This document shows, piece by piece, positions 1 through 9,337 of a DNA stretch of 64,000 nt. The translations under genes were made by a program, and so were the position numbers. The number at the start of each line of letters is the position of its first letter. Position 1 is the first letter of the stretch. The notes below the pieces were generated by a model. The model worked only from the letters and a program-made list of their open reading frames with translations, was not told where the DNA came from and ran no database searches. Source of the DNA: Massilia litorea (GTDB taxonomy: Bacteria > Pseudomonadota > Gammaproteobacteria > Burkholderiales > Burkholderiaceae_D). Location of the stretch: positions 2,728,001 through 2,792,000 of the forward strand of contig NZ_CP062941.1 in NCBI RefSeq assembly GCF_015101885.1, in the 5' to 3' direction.

Positions 1-834
1 AGCCTGCGCCTGCCCGAAGGGACGGTGGTCGATGGCGAGGTGCTGGTCTGGGATCATGCGAACGATGTGCCGGCGCCGTTCGCGGAACTGCAGCGCCGCA
101 TCGGGCGTAAAACCTTGTCCGCCAAGCTGCTGGCCGAGCTGCCGGCGGTGCTGGTCTGCTACGATTTATTGGAACTCGACGGCGTCGACCTGCGCGCGCT
201 GCCCCAGCACGAGCGGCGGGCGCTGCTGGAAACGCAGGTGGCCGCCTGCGACCAGCCGCAGCTGAAGATTTCGCCGCTGATTCACGCCGCGAGCTGGGAA
301 GCGCTGGCGACCCTGCGCACGGAGTCGCGCAACCGCGGCGTCGAGGGCATGATGGTCAAGGCGAAAAGCGCCCAGTACGGCGTGGGACGCACGAAGGATG
401 TCGGCACCTGGTGGAAGTGGAAGGTCGACCCGTATTCGATCGACGCGGTGCTGATCTATGCCCAGGCTGGGCATGGGCGGCGCGCTTCGCTGTATACCGA
501 CTATACCTTCGCCGTCTGGGACGACGACGAAGGGCATGGCGAGCGCCGCCTGGTGCCCTTTGCGAAAGCCTATTCCGGCCTGACGGACGCCGAGATCGCC
601 CAGGTCGACAATGCGATCCGCAAGACGACCATCGAGAAATTCGGCCCGGTGCGTTCGGTGAAGCCGACCATGGTGTTTGAGATCGGCTTCGAGGGCATTG
701 CGCTGTCCTCGCGCCACAAGGCAGGCATTGCGGTGCGCTTCCCGCGCATCCTGCGCCGGCGCGACGACAAGACCGTCGAGGATGCCGATACGCTCGATAC
801 GCTCAAAGGCCTGCTGGCCGCGGCGGGCGCCTGA
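1..834 (+). CDS. ATP-dependent DNA ligase, 3' part (5' end outside window)
   Basis: The reading frame is open from base 1, so the gene starts upstream of the window and only about 277 C-terminal residues are visible. It joins DNA nicks with ATP through a ligase-adenylate intermediate. The visible part keeps the VVDGEVLVWD stretch, the GVEGMMVK motif and the WWKWK motif of the nucleotidyltransferase domain, followed by an OB-fold region. The lysine-adenylation motif (KxDG) must lie upstream. The helicase and PdeM genes nearby place it in the ligase-associated DNA damage response group, where an MBL-fold exonuclease usually precedes the ligase. That upstream partner cannot be checked here. The gene converges on the GGDEF gene with only 7 bases between stops. 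Confidence 0.9.
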   Translation, partial: SLRLPEGTVVDGEVLVWDHANDVPAPFAELQRRIGRKTLSAKLLAELPAVLVCYDLLELDGVDLRALPQHERRALLETQVAACDQPQLKISPLIHAASWEALATLRTESRNRGVEGMMVKAKSAQYGVGRTKDVGTWWKWKVDPYSIDAVLIYAQAGHGRRASLYTDYTFAVWDDDEGHGERRLVPFAKAYSGLTDAEIAQVDNAIRKTTIEKFGPVRSVKPTMVFEIGFEGIALSSRHKAGIAVRFPRILRRRDDKTVEDADTLDTLKGLLAAAGA

Positions 835-841
835 ACGCTAC

Positions 842-1915
842 TTAATGTAGTCTGCTGCGCTTGTTAGCATACATCCGCTCGTCCGCCCGCAGCAGGTAGT
901 CCGACAGCGTCTCGTCGCTGGCGGGATCGCACTGCACGATCCCGGCGCTCAGGGACAGGACGTACGGCCGTTCCTCCGTCAGGTTGAAGGCGTCGAGGTT
1001 GGCCTGGATGCGCTCGAGGACGACGCCGGGCTGTTCGTCATCGAGGGTATAGGCGACGAATTCGTCGCCGCCCAGGCGCGAGACCACGTCGGCCTGGCGG
1101 AAGGACTGGCGAAACACGAAGGCCGCGTCGCGGATTGCGGCATCGCCGCGGTCATGGCCGAGTTCGTCGTTGACGCGTTTCAGGCCATCGATGTCGGCGA
1201 AGATGACGGCGCTTTTCGCGCGCCGGCGCCGCGACACCTTGTGCAGGTGTTCGGCCTGGACGAAGAAACCGCGCCGGTTGTACAAGCCGGTCAGCACGTC
1301 GGTGAGGGACAGCGTGTTCAGGGCGACCGCCACGTCGTCGCGCCGCGCCAGTTCCGCGGCATGCGAGGCCGAGGTCGTTGCCATCTGTCGGCGCTGGTGA
1401 TCCACCAGCCGTTCCAGCGAGCTGCGCGCCTCGATCTTGCCCAGTGCGGCGGCGCCCAGTTCCAGAAGAGCGACGATGGTGTTTTCGTAGCGCTCCAGCT
1501 CGGCGCTGGCAAGGTCGCGGTTCCAGCTGGCGACGAGAATGGCGACGGCGGCGTAGGCCGGTATGGCGAGGGCGAGGGTGCGCAGCCCGACGCGCTGGCA
1601 CTGTTGCGGTGCGGGCGGGGCTCTCCTGGCGCCGGCATCGATGTCGGGCAACAGGAGCATGCCCGTCTCAAAGAGCGGATGATCCTTGCCGGCCGCCCGG
1701 ACGCGCCCCTGGTTGTCGAACTCGACGATATCGAGTCCGCCCGCGCGCAGCAGGAGCAGGCTCGCATCTGGCTGGATGAGTTCGGACAGCGCCTGCCCGA
1801 TCAGCCCGAGCGAGACGCCGGCTTCATCGGTCTGCAGCAGTTCGCGCGACAGCGTCAGCAGCCTGCGCAGTTGTGCCGCATCGAGCTGGTGCGCGTGGCC
1901 GGACTGCGCCTTCAT
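842..1915 (-). CDS. GAF-like/GGDEF diguanylate cyclase
   Basis: A 357-residue cytoplasmic protein predicted to make cyclic di-GMP from two GTP. Residues about 10-165 look like a GAF-type sensor region. A coiled segment follows, then a GGDEF domain whose signature RLGGDEFVAY sits near residue 280. An RxxD inhibitory site (RQAD) lies five residues before GGDEF, so product feedback is expected. There is no EAL domain and no membrane segment. Its start codon overlaps the stop of the upstream small gene (ATGA), so the two are translationally coupled. What the sensor part binds cannot be read from the sequence. Confidence 0.9.
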   Translation of the reverse strand: MKAQSGHAHQLDAAQLRRLLTLSRELLQTDEAGVSLGLIGQALSELIQPDASLLLLRAGGLDIVEFDNQGRVRAAGKDHPLFETGMLLLPDIDAGARRAPPAPQQCQRVGLRTLALAIPAYAAVAILVASWNRDLASAELERYENTIVALLELGAAALGKIEARSSLERLVDHQRRQMATTSASHAAELARRDDVAVALNTLSLTDVLTGLYNRRGFFVQAEHLHKVSRRRRAKSAVIFADIDGLKRVNDELGHDRGDAAIRDAAFVFRQSFRQADVVSRLGGDEFVAYTLDDEQPGVVLERIQANLDAFNLTEERPYVLSLSAGIVQCDPASDETLSDYLLRADERMYANKRSRLH

Positions 1916-2274
1916 CTTTCATGGTCCCGTGCCGTTGCCTGGCCGCCGGCCCCGAGCCCCGGCTGGCGCTGCGCGTAGGCCACGGCCGCATCGAGCAGTT
2001 CGTAGCGATACGGACCATAGCGGTAGTAGCCCTGCTCGTACGCGATGCCGTGGGCCGTCATCCGCAACTGGTCCTGGGCGGTCGGGCCGGTCCATTGGCG
2101 CCAGTGGACCGGCGCCGCTTCTTCGCGGATACCGGGGCGGCCGGCCTCCACGCTTGCATAACGGAATGCGTCGTCGAGGTGGTCGTAGGTGAATTGGCGA
2201 TAGTGCCAGGCGCGGCCATCGAAGGAAACGCCGAGCGCCGACGCGGTGGGCGGCAGTGCGTTGAGAGTGTCCAT
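1912..2274 (-). CDS. Hypothetical protein, 120 aa, coupled to the GGDEF gene
   Basis: I do not recognise this family. The ATG at 2274 is preferred over longer starts because GAGGA lies just upstream and the longer N-terminus (Cys/Arg-rich) is not protein-like. The product is soluble and rich in Tyr, Arg and Ala, with a central HWRQWTGPTAQDQLRMTA stretch and a YYRYGPYRYELLDAAVAYA helix-like stretch. It has no signal peptide, membrane segment or cysteine. Its stop overlaps the start of the GGDEF gene by 4 bases, so it may be a partner or regulator of that cyclase; that is inference from position only. Confidence 0.7.
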   Translation of the reverse strand: MDTLNALPPTASALGVSFDGRAWHYRQFTYDHLDDAFRYASVEAGRPGIREEAAPVHWRQWTGPTAQDQLRMTAHGIAYEQGYYRYGPYRYELLDAAVAYAQRQPGLGAGGQATARDHER

Positions 2275-2380
2275 GATGTCCTCGCAGCAGAGCGGTAACA
2301 CTGAGCAGTAACACAGAGGAAAGCGCTTCCTCCTCCCTTGCATCGATGACCATCCGGGCCGCCGGCGCAGCCGCGCCACG

Positions 2381-2626
2381 CTAATCGCGCCTGGTACCAG
2401 AGGATGAGGGGACGATGGCTTCCGAAATCAATTGCTCTGCACTAGTAGCGCGCCGTGCGCAGGGGCGGTCGAGCACGCGTTCGATGACGCCTTGCGGAAC
2501 ATGGTTGATGCGCATGTAATTCTGCGCCAGGAACCGATTCCGTACTGCCAGAATATTAATGCCGCGCGTCACCACCTTTGCGGTATCGATATCGCTTCGT
2601 TTTTGACGTTCGCTCATTTCCTTCAT
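2381..2626 (-). CDS. Hypothetical small protein, up to 81 aa
   Basis: A short basic protein of unknown function on the same strand as the GGDEF pair. The central part (FLAQNYMRINHVPQGVIERVL) has the composition of a real small helical protein, and no gene overlaps it on the other strand. The start is uncertain: ATG at 2626 or at 2617. Neither has a convincing ribosome-binding site; the AAGGA before 2617 is too close. It may share a transcript with the two genes downstream, since the gap to the next start is about 106 bases. Confidence 0.5.
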   Translation of the reverse strand: MKEMSERQKRSDIDTAKVVTRGINILAVRNRFLAQNYMRINHVPQGVIERVLDRPCARRATSAEQLISEAIVPSSSGTRRD

Positions 2627-2979
2627 CTCGTCCAGGGCAGTGATCGCCTTATCCGGTCGTGCGATCTGCCGATTGACGATACACCCGCGCCGCGACTTCG
2701 CCTAACACTTTTCGCGCCGCCTTCGCATGCCGCAGGCAAGCGGCGGCCCCGGCCGGGCGCGGTTGCTGGCCCCGGCAGGGCGCGGTTGCTGGCGCCGGTT
2801 GGCGCCGGCCTTTGCTAGACTTGGCAGGCGCAAGACAGGCCGGGGCCGCCCGCAAGGCGCTCCGTTTCGATCCAGCTTAACGACGAGGCATGCATATTGA
2901 ACTGCGATGAATCCGGCAATATCCCGCTCTTGCTGCGGCTGCTGTGCTGCCGTGCCCCCGGCAAGACGGATGTGGGTGC
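2627..2979. other. Intergenic region upstream of the repair helicase
   Basis: No convincing gene. It must hold the divergent promoters for the small minus-strand gene and the helicase, but I could not pick a clear -35/-10 pair. It contains the 23-base tandem repeat at 2747-2792 and further CG-rich near-palindromes up to about 2810. I found no CTGT-N8-ACAG SOS box, although the flanking genes are DNA repair genes. Confidence 0.5.
2747..2792. repeat. Two-copy 23-base direct tandem repeat
   Basis: Two adjacent copies (2747-2769 and 2770-2792) of a unit beginning CCCCGGC and ending GCGGTTGCTGG differ at one base (position 8, C versus A). A third, degenerate GGCGCCGG stretch follows. The repeat lies about 190 bases before the helicase start, so it could affect expression, but it may be simple slippage in CG-rich DNA. 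Confidence 0.8.
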
Positions 2980-5448
2980 ATGAGCGGGCCGACGCCGGCG
3001 ATCGTCAAGGACTGGTTCGCGTCGCGCGGCTGGAAGGCCTTCCCGTTCCAGAAAGAGGTGTGGAAGGCGGCGCTCGCGGGCCAGTCCGGGCTGCTGCATG
3101 CAAATACGGGCGCCGGTAAAACCTATGCCGTGTGGCTGGCCGCCCTGCAGCGTGGAGCCTTGGGTCAAGGCCGCAAGAGTGGGCCACCACGCGGCCTGCG
3201 CGTGCTGTGGATCACGCCGATGCGCGCGCTCGCGGCCGATACCCAGCGCGCGCTCGAGGAATCGGCCGCGGTGCTGGCGCCCGAGTGGACGGTCGGCGCG
3301 CGCACCGGCGACACCGGCTCGGCCGAGCGTGCGCGCCAGTCGCGCAAGTGGCCGACCAGCCTGATCACCACACCGGAAAGCCTCTCGCTGCTGCTGAGCC
3401 ACGCGGCGGCGGAGGAACAGTTCAGGCACCTCGACATGATCATCATCGACGAGTGGCACGAACTGATGGGCAGCAAGCGCGGGGTACAGGTGCAGCTGGC
3501 GCTGGCGCGGCTGCGGCACTGGCGGCCGGAACTGGTCATCTGGGGCGTGTCGGCGACGATGGGCGACCTGGACCTGGCCCGGCAGGTGTTGTTAGGGGAT
3601 ATGCCGGGGGTACTGGTCGAAGGCGACACGAAAAAGCAGATCGTCGTCGATTCGCTGATCCCGAAGGACGTGTCGCGCTTTCCGTGGGGCGGGCACCTGG
3701 GCCTGCAAATGCTGCAACCCGTGATCGACGAGATCGAGCATTACGATGCGACCCTGGTGTTTACGAACACCCGCTCCCAGTCCGAGATCTGGTACCAGAA
3801 CATCCTCGAAGCGCGGCCCGACTGGGCCGGCGTGATCGCGCTGCACCACGGTTCGCTGGCGCGCGAGGTGCGCGACTGGGTCGAGATGGGCCTGAAAAAA
3901 GGAGAACTGAAGGCGGTGATCTGTACCGCCAGCCTCGACCTGGGCGTGGATTTTCTGCCGGTCGAGCGCGTGCTGCAGATTGGCAGCGCCAAGGGCATCG
4001 CGCGCCTGCTGCAGCGCGCCGGGCGCAGCGGCCACGCGCCGGGGCGGGTCTCGCGCGTGACCCTGGTGCCGACCAACAGCATGGAAATCCTGGAAGCGGC
4101 CGGCGCCAAAGTCGCGGTGGCCGCGCGCAAGATCGAAGGGCGGTATGTGCCCAACAAGCCTTTCGACGTGCTGGTGCAGCACATGGTGACGGTGGCCCTC
4201 GGCGGCGGTTTCCGCTCGGAGCAGTTTTATCAGGAGGTACGGCAGGCCTGGTCCTACCGTCACCTGACCGAGGAAGAATGGCAATGGGCCCTCGATTTCG
4301 TCGCGCGCGGCGGACAGAGCCTGACCGTGTATCCGGAATACCGGCGCGTGCTGCCGGACGAGGAGGGCGTCTACCGGGTGCCCGATACCGCGATCGGCAG
4401 GCGCCACCGGATGGGCATCGGCACCATCGTCTCGGACGCCACCATCCAGATCAAGTACATGAGCGGCGGCCGGATCGGCAGCATGGAAGAGTCGTTCATT
4501 TCGCGCCTGAAGCAGGGCGACCATTTCCTGTTCGGCGGGCGCATCCTCGAATTCGTCCGCTTGCACGAGATGACGGCATTCGTGAAACGCGCCACGGGAA
4601 GTCGCGGCGCCATCGCGCGCTGGATGGGCGCGAAGATGCCGATGTCGTCGGAACTCGCCCACGCCGCGCTCGAGCAGCTGCGCCAGGCGGCCGCAGGGCG
4701 CTTCGAGGGGCCGGAAATGCAGGCGATCAAGCCGCTATTGGAAATTCAGGAAAAATGGTCGGCCCTGCCGACGCTCGACACCCTGGTACTGGAATCGATG
4801 AAGAGCCGCGAAGGTTATCACCTGTTCGTCTATCCGTTCGCGGGACGTTCGGTGCACATGGGACTGGCTTCGCTGTTCGCCTACCGCATCGGGCGGCGCC
4901 AACCGATCACCTTTTCGATTGCGGTCAACGATTACGGCTTCGAGCTGATGGCGCCGGAGCCGGTCGACTGGGAGCGGGAATTCGCGGGCGCAACCGGGCG
5001 CGAGGTGGGCTTGTTCGACACCGAGCACCTGCTGGAAGACGTGCTCGACAGCCTGAATGCGACGCAATTGTCGCAGCAGCGCTTCCGCGAAGTGGCGCGC
5101 ATTGCCGGACTGGTGTTCCAGGGCTATCCGGGCCAGCCGAAATCGAACCGGCAGGTGCAGGCTTCGTCTTCGCTGTTCTTCGAGGTCTTCCGCAAGCATG
5201 ACGCCGGCAACCTGCTGCTGACGCAGGCCCAGCGCGAGGTGCTGGAGCAGGAACTGGAATTGACCCGCCTGCGTGACACGCTGGCCGAACTCCATGCGCG
5301 TAAAGTAGCGTATCGTGTCGTGAAACGCGCGACGCCCTTCGGTTTTGCGCTGATGGTCGAGCGCTTCCGCGAAAAGGTCAGTACCGAGAAGCTGAACGAT
5401 CGCGTGGCGCGCATGTTGCGTGAACTGGAGAAAGCTGCTTCTGTATGA
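2980..5448 (+). CDS. Ligase-associated DNA damage response DEXH-box helicase (Lhr-like)
   Basis: An 822-residue superfamily 2 helicase expected to unwind DNA with ATP during repair. Visible motifs in order: Walker A NTGAGKT near residue 35, the DEWH box in [36 protein letters not shown] and the arginine-finger motif [11 protein letters not shown]. The long C-terminal part matches the Lhr/MBL-associated helicase type. I chose ATG 2980 because the GTG at 2944 adds a Cys/Pro-rich stretch unlike the family and the homologous start MSGP...[10 protein letters not shown] fits. Its last codons overlap the PdeM start (ATGA), so the two are coupled. The ligase partner lies upstream beyond the minus-strand cassette. 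Confidence 0.93.
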   Translation: MSGPTPAIVKDWFASRGWKAFPFQKEVWKAALAGQSGLLHANTGAGKTYAVWLAALQRGALGQGRKSGPPRGLRVLWITPMRALAADTQRALEESAAVLAPEWTVGARTGDTGSAERARQSRKWPTSLITTPESLSLLLSHAAAEEQFRHLDMIIIDEWHELMGSKRGVQVQLALARLRHWRPELVIWGVSATMGDLDLARQVLLGDMPGVLVEGDTKKQIVVDSLIPKDVSRFPWGGHLGLQMLQPVIDEIEHYDATLVFTNTRSQSEIWYQNILEARPDWAGVIALHHGSLAREVRDWVEMGLKKGELKAVICTASLDLGVDFLPVERVLQIGSAKGIARLLQRAGRSGHAPGRVSRVTLVPTNSMEILEAAGAKVAVAARKIEGRYVPNKPFDVLVQHMVTVALGGGFRSEQFYQEVRQAWSYRHLTEEEWQWALDFVARGGQSLTVYPEYRRVLPDEEGVYRVPDTAIGRRHRMGIGTIVSDATIQIKYMSGGRIGSMEESFISRLKQGDHFLFGGRILEFVRLHEMTAFVKRATGSRGAIARWMGAKMPMSSELAHAALEQLRQAAAGRFEGPEMQAIKPLLEIQEKWSALPTLDTLVLESMKSREGYHLFVYPFAGRSVHMGLASLFAYRIGRRQPITFSIAVNDYGFELMAPEPVDWEREFAGATGREVGLFDTEHLLEDVLDSLNATQLSQQRFREVARIAGLVFQGYPGQPKSNRQVQASSSLFFEVFRKHDAGNLLLTQAQREVLEQELELTRLRDTLAELHARKVAYRVVKRATPFGFALMVERFREKVSTEKLNDRVARMLRELEKAASV

Positions 5449-6107
5449 CGAGTTCGGTTGTTGAGGTTGCGGGTGAGCGCTTGCTGCTCTTGCCCGAAAA
5501 GGCCGTTTACTGGCCTGCGCAGGACATGTTGATCATTGCCGATATCCATTTCGGCAAGGCCGCTTCCTTCCGCGCACAAGGCATCCCGGTGCCGCGCGGC
5601 ACCACCACTGAAAACCTGATGGCCCTCGACGCCCTGATCGATGCCCATGGCGCGCGCCATGTCGTCTTTCTCGGCGACTTCCTGCATGCGCGCGCCGCCC
5701 ATGCATCGAGCACCCAGCAGGCGATGCTGGCCTGGCGCCGGCGGCGGCACGCGCTGCGCCTGACTCTGGTGCGCGGCAACCACGACAAGCATGCGGGCGA
5801 CCCGGCGGCGGCGCTCGGCATCGAACTGGTCGACGAACCGCATGCGGTCGGGCCGTTCGCCTTCTGCCACCATCCGGACCTTGATCTCTGCATGGGCAGC
5901 GGCAGCTATGCGCTGGCCGGCCACGTGCACCCGGCCTGGGTGCTGGCGACCCGCTTCGATGCGCTGCGCCTGCCGTGCTTCGTCGTCGGCACCGAGCGGA
6001 TGATCCTGCCGTCCTTCGGTTCGTTTACGGGCGGCCACGTCGTCACGCGGGAGCCCGGCGACGCGATTTTCGTCACCTCAGGCGAGGCCGTGCACAGCGT
6101 TCGTTAG
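5445..6107 (+). CDS. pdeM: Ligase-associated DNA damage response endonuclease PdeM
   Basis: A 220-residue calcineurin-like metallophosphoesterase. The metal-binding motifs are all present: ADIHFGKA (Asp33, His35), [20 protein letters not shown] and AGHVHPAW. Members of this family are encoded beside the ATP-dependent ligase, Lhr-like helicase and MBL exonuclease and are annotated as phosphodiesterase/endonuclease partners in DNA repair. The start overlaps the helicase stop by four bases, indicating coupled translation. Length is normal for the family. Confidence 0.92.
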   Translation: MTSSVVEVAGERLLLLPEKAVYWPAQDMLIIADIHFGKAASFRAQGIPVPRGTTTENLMALDALIDAHGARHVVFLGDFLHARAAHASSTQQAMLAWRRRRHALRLTLVRGNHDKHAGDPAAALGIELVDEPHAVGPFAFCHHPDLDLCMGSGSYALAGHVHPAWVLATRFDALRLPCFVVGTERMILPSFGSFTGGHVVTREPGDAIFVTSGEAVHSVR

Positions 6108-6184
6108 CGCACTGTTTTCTCATGGGCATTGGCGTACCGTGTATGTACGACCGAATAGTCTGACCCATCAAGAGGAGACATACC

Positions 6185-7303
6185 ATGAAACTTCGCCACA
6201 CCCTGTGTGCCACGCTCACCGCGCTGTTGCCGCTGTGCTCCCTGACGCTGGCGCCGACCGTGGCCCATGCCCAGCAGTATGAGCGGCAGGATCGCTCGGG
6301 TCCGGTCATCCGCGGCTTCAATGTCGAGGAAGTGCGACGCCTGGCGCCCGGCGTCGAGCTGCATTTCGACATGTACGGCACGCCCGGCGGCAATGCCGTG
6401 CTGCGCATCGACGGCGCCACGCGCAATCTGCACATGACGGAAACCGAACCGGGCCAGTATGTCGGTACCTACACCATCGGCACGCGCGACCGCATCACGA
6501 ACAACAGCAGCGTGACCGCCAACCTGCGCGTGGGCAACCGCGTGGCGACCGACGTGCTGGCCGAATCGGTGGTGCGCAATGGCGCGCCGCGTCCGAACCG
6601 CCGTGGCGACCTGGCCGCCATGCCGCGCATCGAGCGTTTCGAAGTACGCGGCAGCGAGGACCTGAGTCCGGGCAATGACATCGGCTTTGTCGTGTTCGGT
6701 ACCCCGGGTTCACGTGTCGAGCTCTCCATCGCCGGCGCGCGCGGCGTGTTCTTCCTGCCGGAAGTGCGCCCTGGCGAATATGCGGACGACTATACGATCC
6801 GCCGCGACGACCGCATCGCTCCCGACAGCCGTGTAACGGCAACCATCCGCTCCAACGGCCGCTACACCTCGCAGGTGCTGGGCCGTCCGCTGCTGTCCGC
6901 CGCGCCGCGCCAGGTCGCCGCCGCCAGCGCGCCGGTGGCGCCCGCACCCCGTACCGCACGTTACTGCACCAATTGCGCGACGGTGGAAGCGGTGAACGTG
7001 GTTGAAGTCAGCGGTGAGGGCAATTACCTCGGCACCGGGGTCGGCGCCGTGGTCGGCGGCCTGCTCGGCAACCAGGTCGGCGGCGGCGATGGCCGCAAGC
7101 TCGCCACCGTGGCCGGCGCTGTCGGTGGCGCAATGGTGGGACGCAACGTCGAACGCAACCAGCGCCGTACCCAGCGTTATGAAGTGGTGGTGCGCTATGC
7201 GGGCAACGGCGCGACCCAGACGCTGCAGTACGAGAACGATCCGGGCTTCCGCCAGGGCGACGCGGTGCGGGTCAACAATGGGGTGTTGTCGCGGGATCAA
7301 TAA
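6185..7303 (+). CDS. Exported glycine-zipper 2TM protein with two repeat domains
   Basis: A 372-residue envelope protein. Residues 1-29 form a signal peptide ending in VAHA before QQYERQ. Two homologous domains of about 90 residues follow. Each contains FGTPG or YGTPG, then a GxY-type turn (EPGQYVGTYTI and RPGEYADDYTI), then DRI. An Ala/Pro linker and a CTNC pair lead to a glycine-zipper segment (GTGVGAVVGGLLGNQVGGG, then VAGAVGGAMVG) near residues 280-320, as in SlyB/Rick_17kDa-type outer membrane proteins. AGAGGAGA precedes the ATG. There is no lipobox, so it is not an obvious lipoprotein. Its exact role is unknown. Confidence 0.85.
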   Translation: MKLRHTLCATLTALLPLCSLTLAPTVAHAQQYERQDRSGPVIRGFNVEEVRRLAPGVELHFDMYGTPGGNAVLRIDGATRNLHMTETEPGQYVGTYTIGTRDRITNNSSVTANLRVGNRVATDVLAESVVRNGAPRPNRRGDLAAMPRIERFEVRGSEDLSPGNDIGFVVFGTPGSRVELSIAGARGVFFLPEVRPGEYADDYTIRRDDRIAPDSRVTATIRSNGRYTSQVLGRPLLSAAPRQVAAASAPVAPAPRTARYCTNCATVEAVNVVEVSGEGNYLGTGVGAVVGGLLGNQVGGGDGRKLATVAGAVGGAMVGRNVERNQRRTQRYEVVVRYAGNGATQTLQYENDPGFRQGDAVRVNNGVLSRDQ

Positions 7304-7312
7304 AGCAAGGAC

Positions 7313-7352
7313 AAACGGCTCCGACATGCGATTGCACGTCGGAGCCGTTTTT
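7313..7352. terminator. Intrinsic terminator between convergent genes
   Basis: An inverted repeat with arms AAACGGCTCCGAC and GTCGGAGCCGTTT around a 12-base loop, followed by T residues. It lies between the glycine-zipper gene and the convergent Fnr-like gene and could serve both strands. Confidence 0.85.
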
Positions 7353-7382
7353 CATTCGCCGGCTCAACCGGCATTCAAAGCA

Positions 7383-8240
7383 TCAGGCCGTCGCCAGCAC
7401 CTGATCGTCCCCGGCGGCATCGAGCTCGGCCTTTTGCTTGGCGCCGGCAGCCTTGGTGCGCGAGCGCGAGGGTGGCAGGCGGCGCAGGGTTTTCAGGGCT
7501 TCCGGATCCTTGATGCCGATGGTGCGCTGGTCGACCGTGATCAGGCCGATTTCGTTAAAGGCGGACAGGGTGCGGCTCACCGTTTCCAGCGTCAGGCCCA
7601 GGTAGCTGCCGATCTCGTGGCGCGTCATGCGCAAGTTGAACAGCTTGCTCGAGTAGCCCATGGCGGCGAAGCGGTCGGCCAGCGAGACCAGGAAGCGCGC
7701 CACGCGTGCCTCGGCGGAGAGGGCGCCGAGCATGCCGATCATGGCCTGCTCACGCACCAGCTCGCGGCTCATCACGCCGTACATCAGGTTTTCCAGCTCC
7801 ATGTGCACCCGGCCCAGGGCGGTGAGTTTCTTGAACGGCAGCAGGATCAGGTCGCAGTCGGACAGGGCCACGGCCTCGGAAGCGTAGTGGCGGGTGTGGA
7901 TGCCGTCGACGCCGAGCATGTCGCCCTTCATCGGGAAGCTCAGCACCTGTTCGTTGCCGAATTCGTCGATGAGGACGGTTTTCAGGAAGCCGGAGTTGAC
8001 GATGTAGAGGGTGTCGAAGGCCTGGCCGATGGTGTGGACGCGTTGGCCGGTCTTGAATTGTACGTGCTGGAACAGTAACTCTTCGGAATTGATGGAGACG
8101 GCGGCCGGGATGTGGAGCAGGTCGCAGACTTCCTTGAGGTTGGACCACAGGCGGCCCTGGCGCTGGCGGCCTGCTTCCATTGGAGTGGAATGCATGGTCG
8201 ACGAGGCGTTGCGTTGTTCTGGCGTTTGCTGGGACTGCAT
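7383..8240 (-). CDS. Crp/Fnr-family transcriptional regulator without the Fnr cysteine cluster
   Basis: A 285-residue regulator. An N-terminal cyclic-nucleotide-binding-like beta-roll (about 50-160) and a long dimer helix (ELENLMYGVMSRELVREQAM) lead to a helix-turn-helix (TRHEIGSYLGLTLETVSRTLSAF). Its recognition helix has the ExxSR pattern of Fnr, so TTGAT-N4-ATCAA-like sites are likely targets. Only two cysteines are visible (about residues 39 and 128). The N-terminal cysteine cluster that carries the iron-sulfur centre in classical Fnr is missing, so oxygen sensing by that route is doubtful. GGAGA six bases before ATG 8240 supports the start. The C-terminal 35 residues are a basic/Ala-rich tail. 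Confidence 0.88.
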   Translation of the reverse strand: MQSQQTPEQRNASSTMHSTPMEAGRQRQGRLWSNLKEVCDLLHIPAAVSINSEELLFQHVQFKTGQRVHTIGQAFDTLYIVNSGFLKTVLIDEFGNEQVLSFPMKGDMLGVDGIHTRHYASEAVALSDCDLILLPFKKLTALGRVHMELENLMYGVMSRELVREQAMIGMLGALSAEARVARFLVSLADRFAAMGYSSKLFNLRMTRHEIGSYLGLTLETVSRTLSAFNEIGLITVDQRTIGIKDPEALKTLRRLPPSRSRTKAAGAKQKAELDAAGDDQVLATA

Positions 8241-8614
8241 GCTTTTCTCCAGTGAAGAATTCGAGCTGGAGCGGCTGGTGGTGGGGTGCCGCTACCGGGT
8301 GCTTCAATAGGATTCATCAAGCGGCAGGCTTGGCTTACGGAGAAAAATTAGATCGCAAGCAAGTCGATACGCTGAATTCAGTATGCCAACACGAGTTCGG
8401 CATTGGTATCAGCAATGGCTGAATGTGTAGGTAGGAGTGGGGCTAGGACTGTAGGAATATTCTTACTGATACGGGGCGTCAGCGAGTGGGAGCCCTGGGA
8501 CTGCGTTTGCGCCAGTGCCGGTAGGGCAGGGGAAGTGCGTGGCGCACATGGCACAAATTGGGGCATGACGCTGTCAAAAGTCTTTGGCCCGGAGCGAGCG
8601 CGCCGGGCCGGGCC
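8241..8614. other. Intergenic region upstream of the Fnr-like gene
   Basis: About 370 bases with no supported gene. It holds the promoter region of the minus-strand Fnr-like gene and, near 8586-8609, a GGCCCGG...CCGGGCC hairpin just after the response-regulator stop that may end that transcript, although no strong T-run follows. A half FNR site (ATCAA near 8316) is too weak to call. Confidence 0.45.
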
Positions 8615-9259
8615 TCAGGCCTTCAGCGGCGCCAGCAGGCGGTGCGCCACGGCGTACTGCACCATTTCGGACAGCGAGGTCATCCCCATCTTCTGCATGA
8701 TGCGCGTTTTATGGGTGCTGACGGTCTTCACCGACAGGTGCAGGTTGTTGGCGATCTCGGTGATCGATTTGCCGCCGACCAGCAGCGAAAACACCTCGAA
8801 TTCGCGATCCGACAGCTGCTTGTGCAGCAACTGCTCGTTCGGCGCCATGATGTTCAGGGCCAGCTGCTCGGCCACCTCGGTACTGATATACGGACGCCCC
8901 GAGGCCACCTTGCGGATCGCGCCCACCAGCTGGGTGCCCGCGCTCTCCTTGGTCAGATACCCCTGGGCGCCGGCACGGATCGCCCGCACCGCATATTGCT
9001 CTTCCTCGTGCATCGTGAGGATCAGGATCGCGAGCTTGGGCGCCTCGCTGCGCACCTGGCGGATCAGGTCGACGCCGCTGCGTCCGGGCATCGACAGGTC
9101 GAGCAGCAGCAGGTCGAATCCGCCCTGGCGCACCAGCGACAACACCTCGAAGCCGTTGGTGGCCTCGCCGACGATCTCGACGTCGAGCGCGCCGTCGAGG
9201 ATGCGCTTGAGCCCCTCGCGCATGATCGTATGATCATCTGCAATGACGATTCTTATCAT
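8615..9259 (-). CDS. NarL/FixJ-family response regulator
   Basis: A 214-residue DNA-binding response regulator. The receiver domain has the acidic pair in IADDH (Asp8, Asp9), the phospho-acceptor Asp54 in LLLLDLSMPG and Lys104 in YLTKES. A LuxR-type helix-turn-helix follows (LSDREFEVFSLLVGGKS, then HLSVKTVSTHKTRI). I chose ATG 9259 rather than 9277 because GGGGGGA sits five bases upstream and the receiver domain begins right there. No sensor kinase gene is adjacent, so its phosphodonor is unknown. The neighbours, an Fnr-like regulator and UspA, suggest stress or oxygen-limitation control. Confidence 0.9.
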   Translation of the reverse strand: MIRIVIADDHTIMREGLKRILDGALDVEIVGEATNGFEVLSLVRQGGFDLLLLDLSMPGRSGVDLIRQVRSEAPKLAILILTMHEEEQYAVRAIRAGAQGYLTKESAGTQLVGAIRKVASGRPYISTEVAEQLALNIMAPNEQLLHKQLSDREFEVFSLLVGGKSITEIANNLHLSVKTVSTHKTRIMQKMGMTSLSEMVQYAVAHRLLAPLKA

Positions 9260-9337
9260 GACATCCCCCCGCGCCACGGGCGAACCGTGGCTGCTCTGTA
9301 TAGTGCACGCCGCGCAGGCGGCGTGCCGGCGCCCGCA

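Noticed and set aside
2649..2855. A 68-codon minus-strand frame in the gap before the helicase
   Set aside because: The Ala/Pro/Arg-rich product is formed by the CG-rich tandem repeat, and there is no ribosome-binding site.
8300..8330. FNR box upstream of the Fnr-like gene
   Set aside because: Only one half site (ATCAA) is recognisable; the other half does not match.
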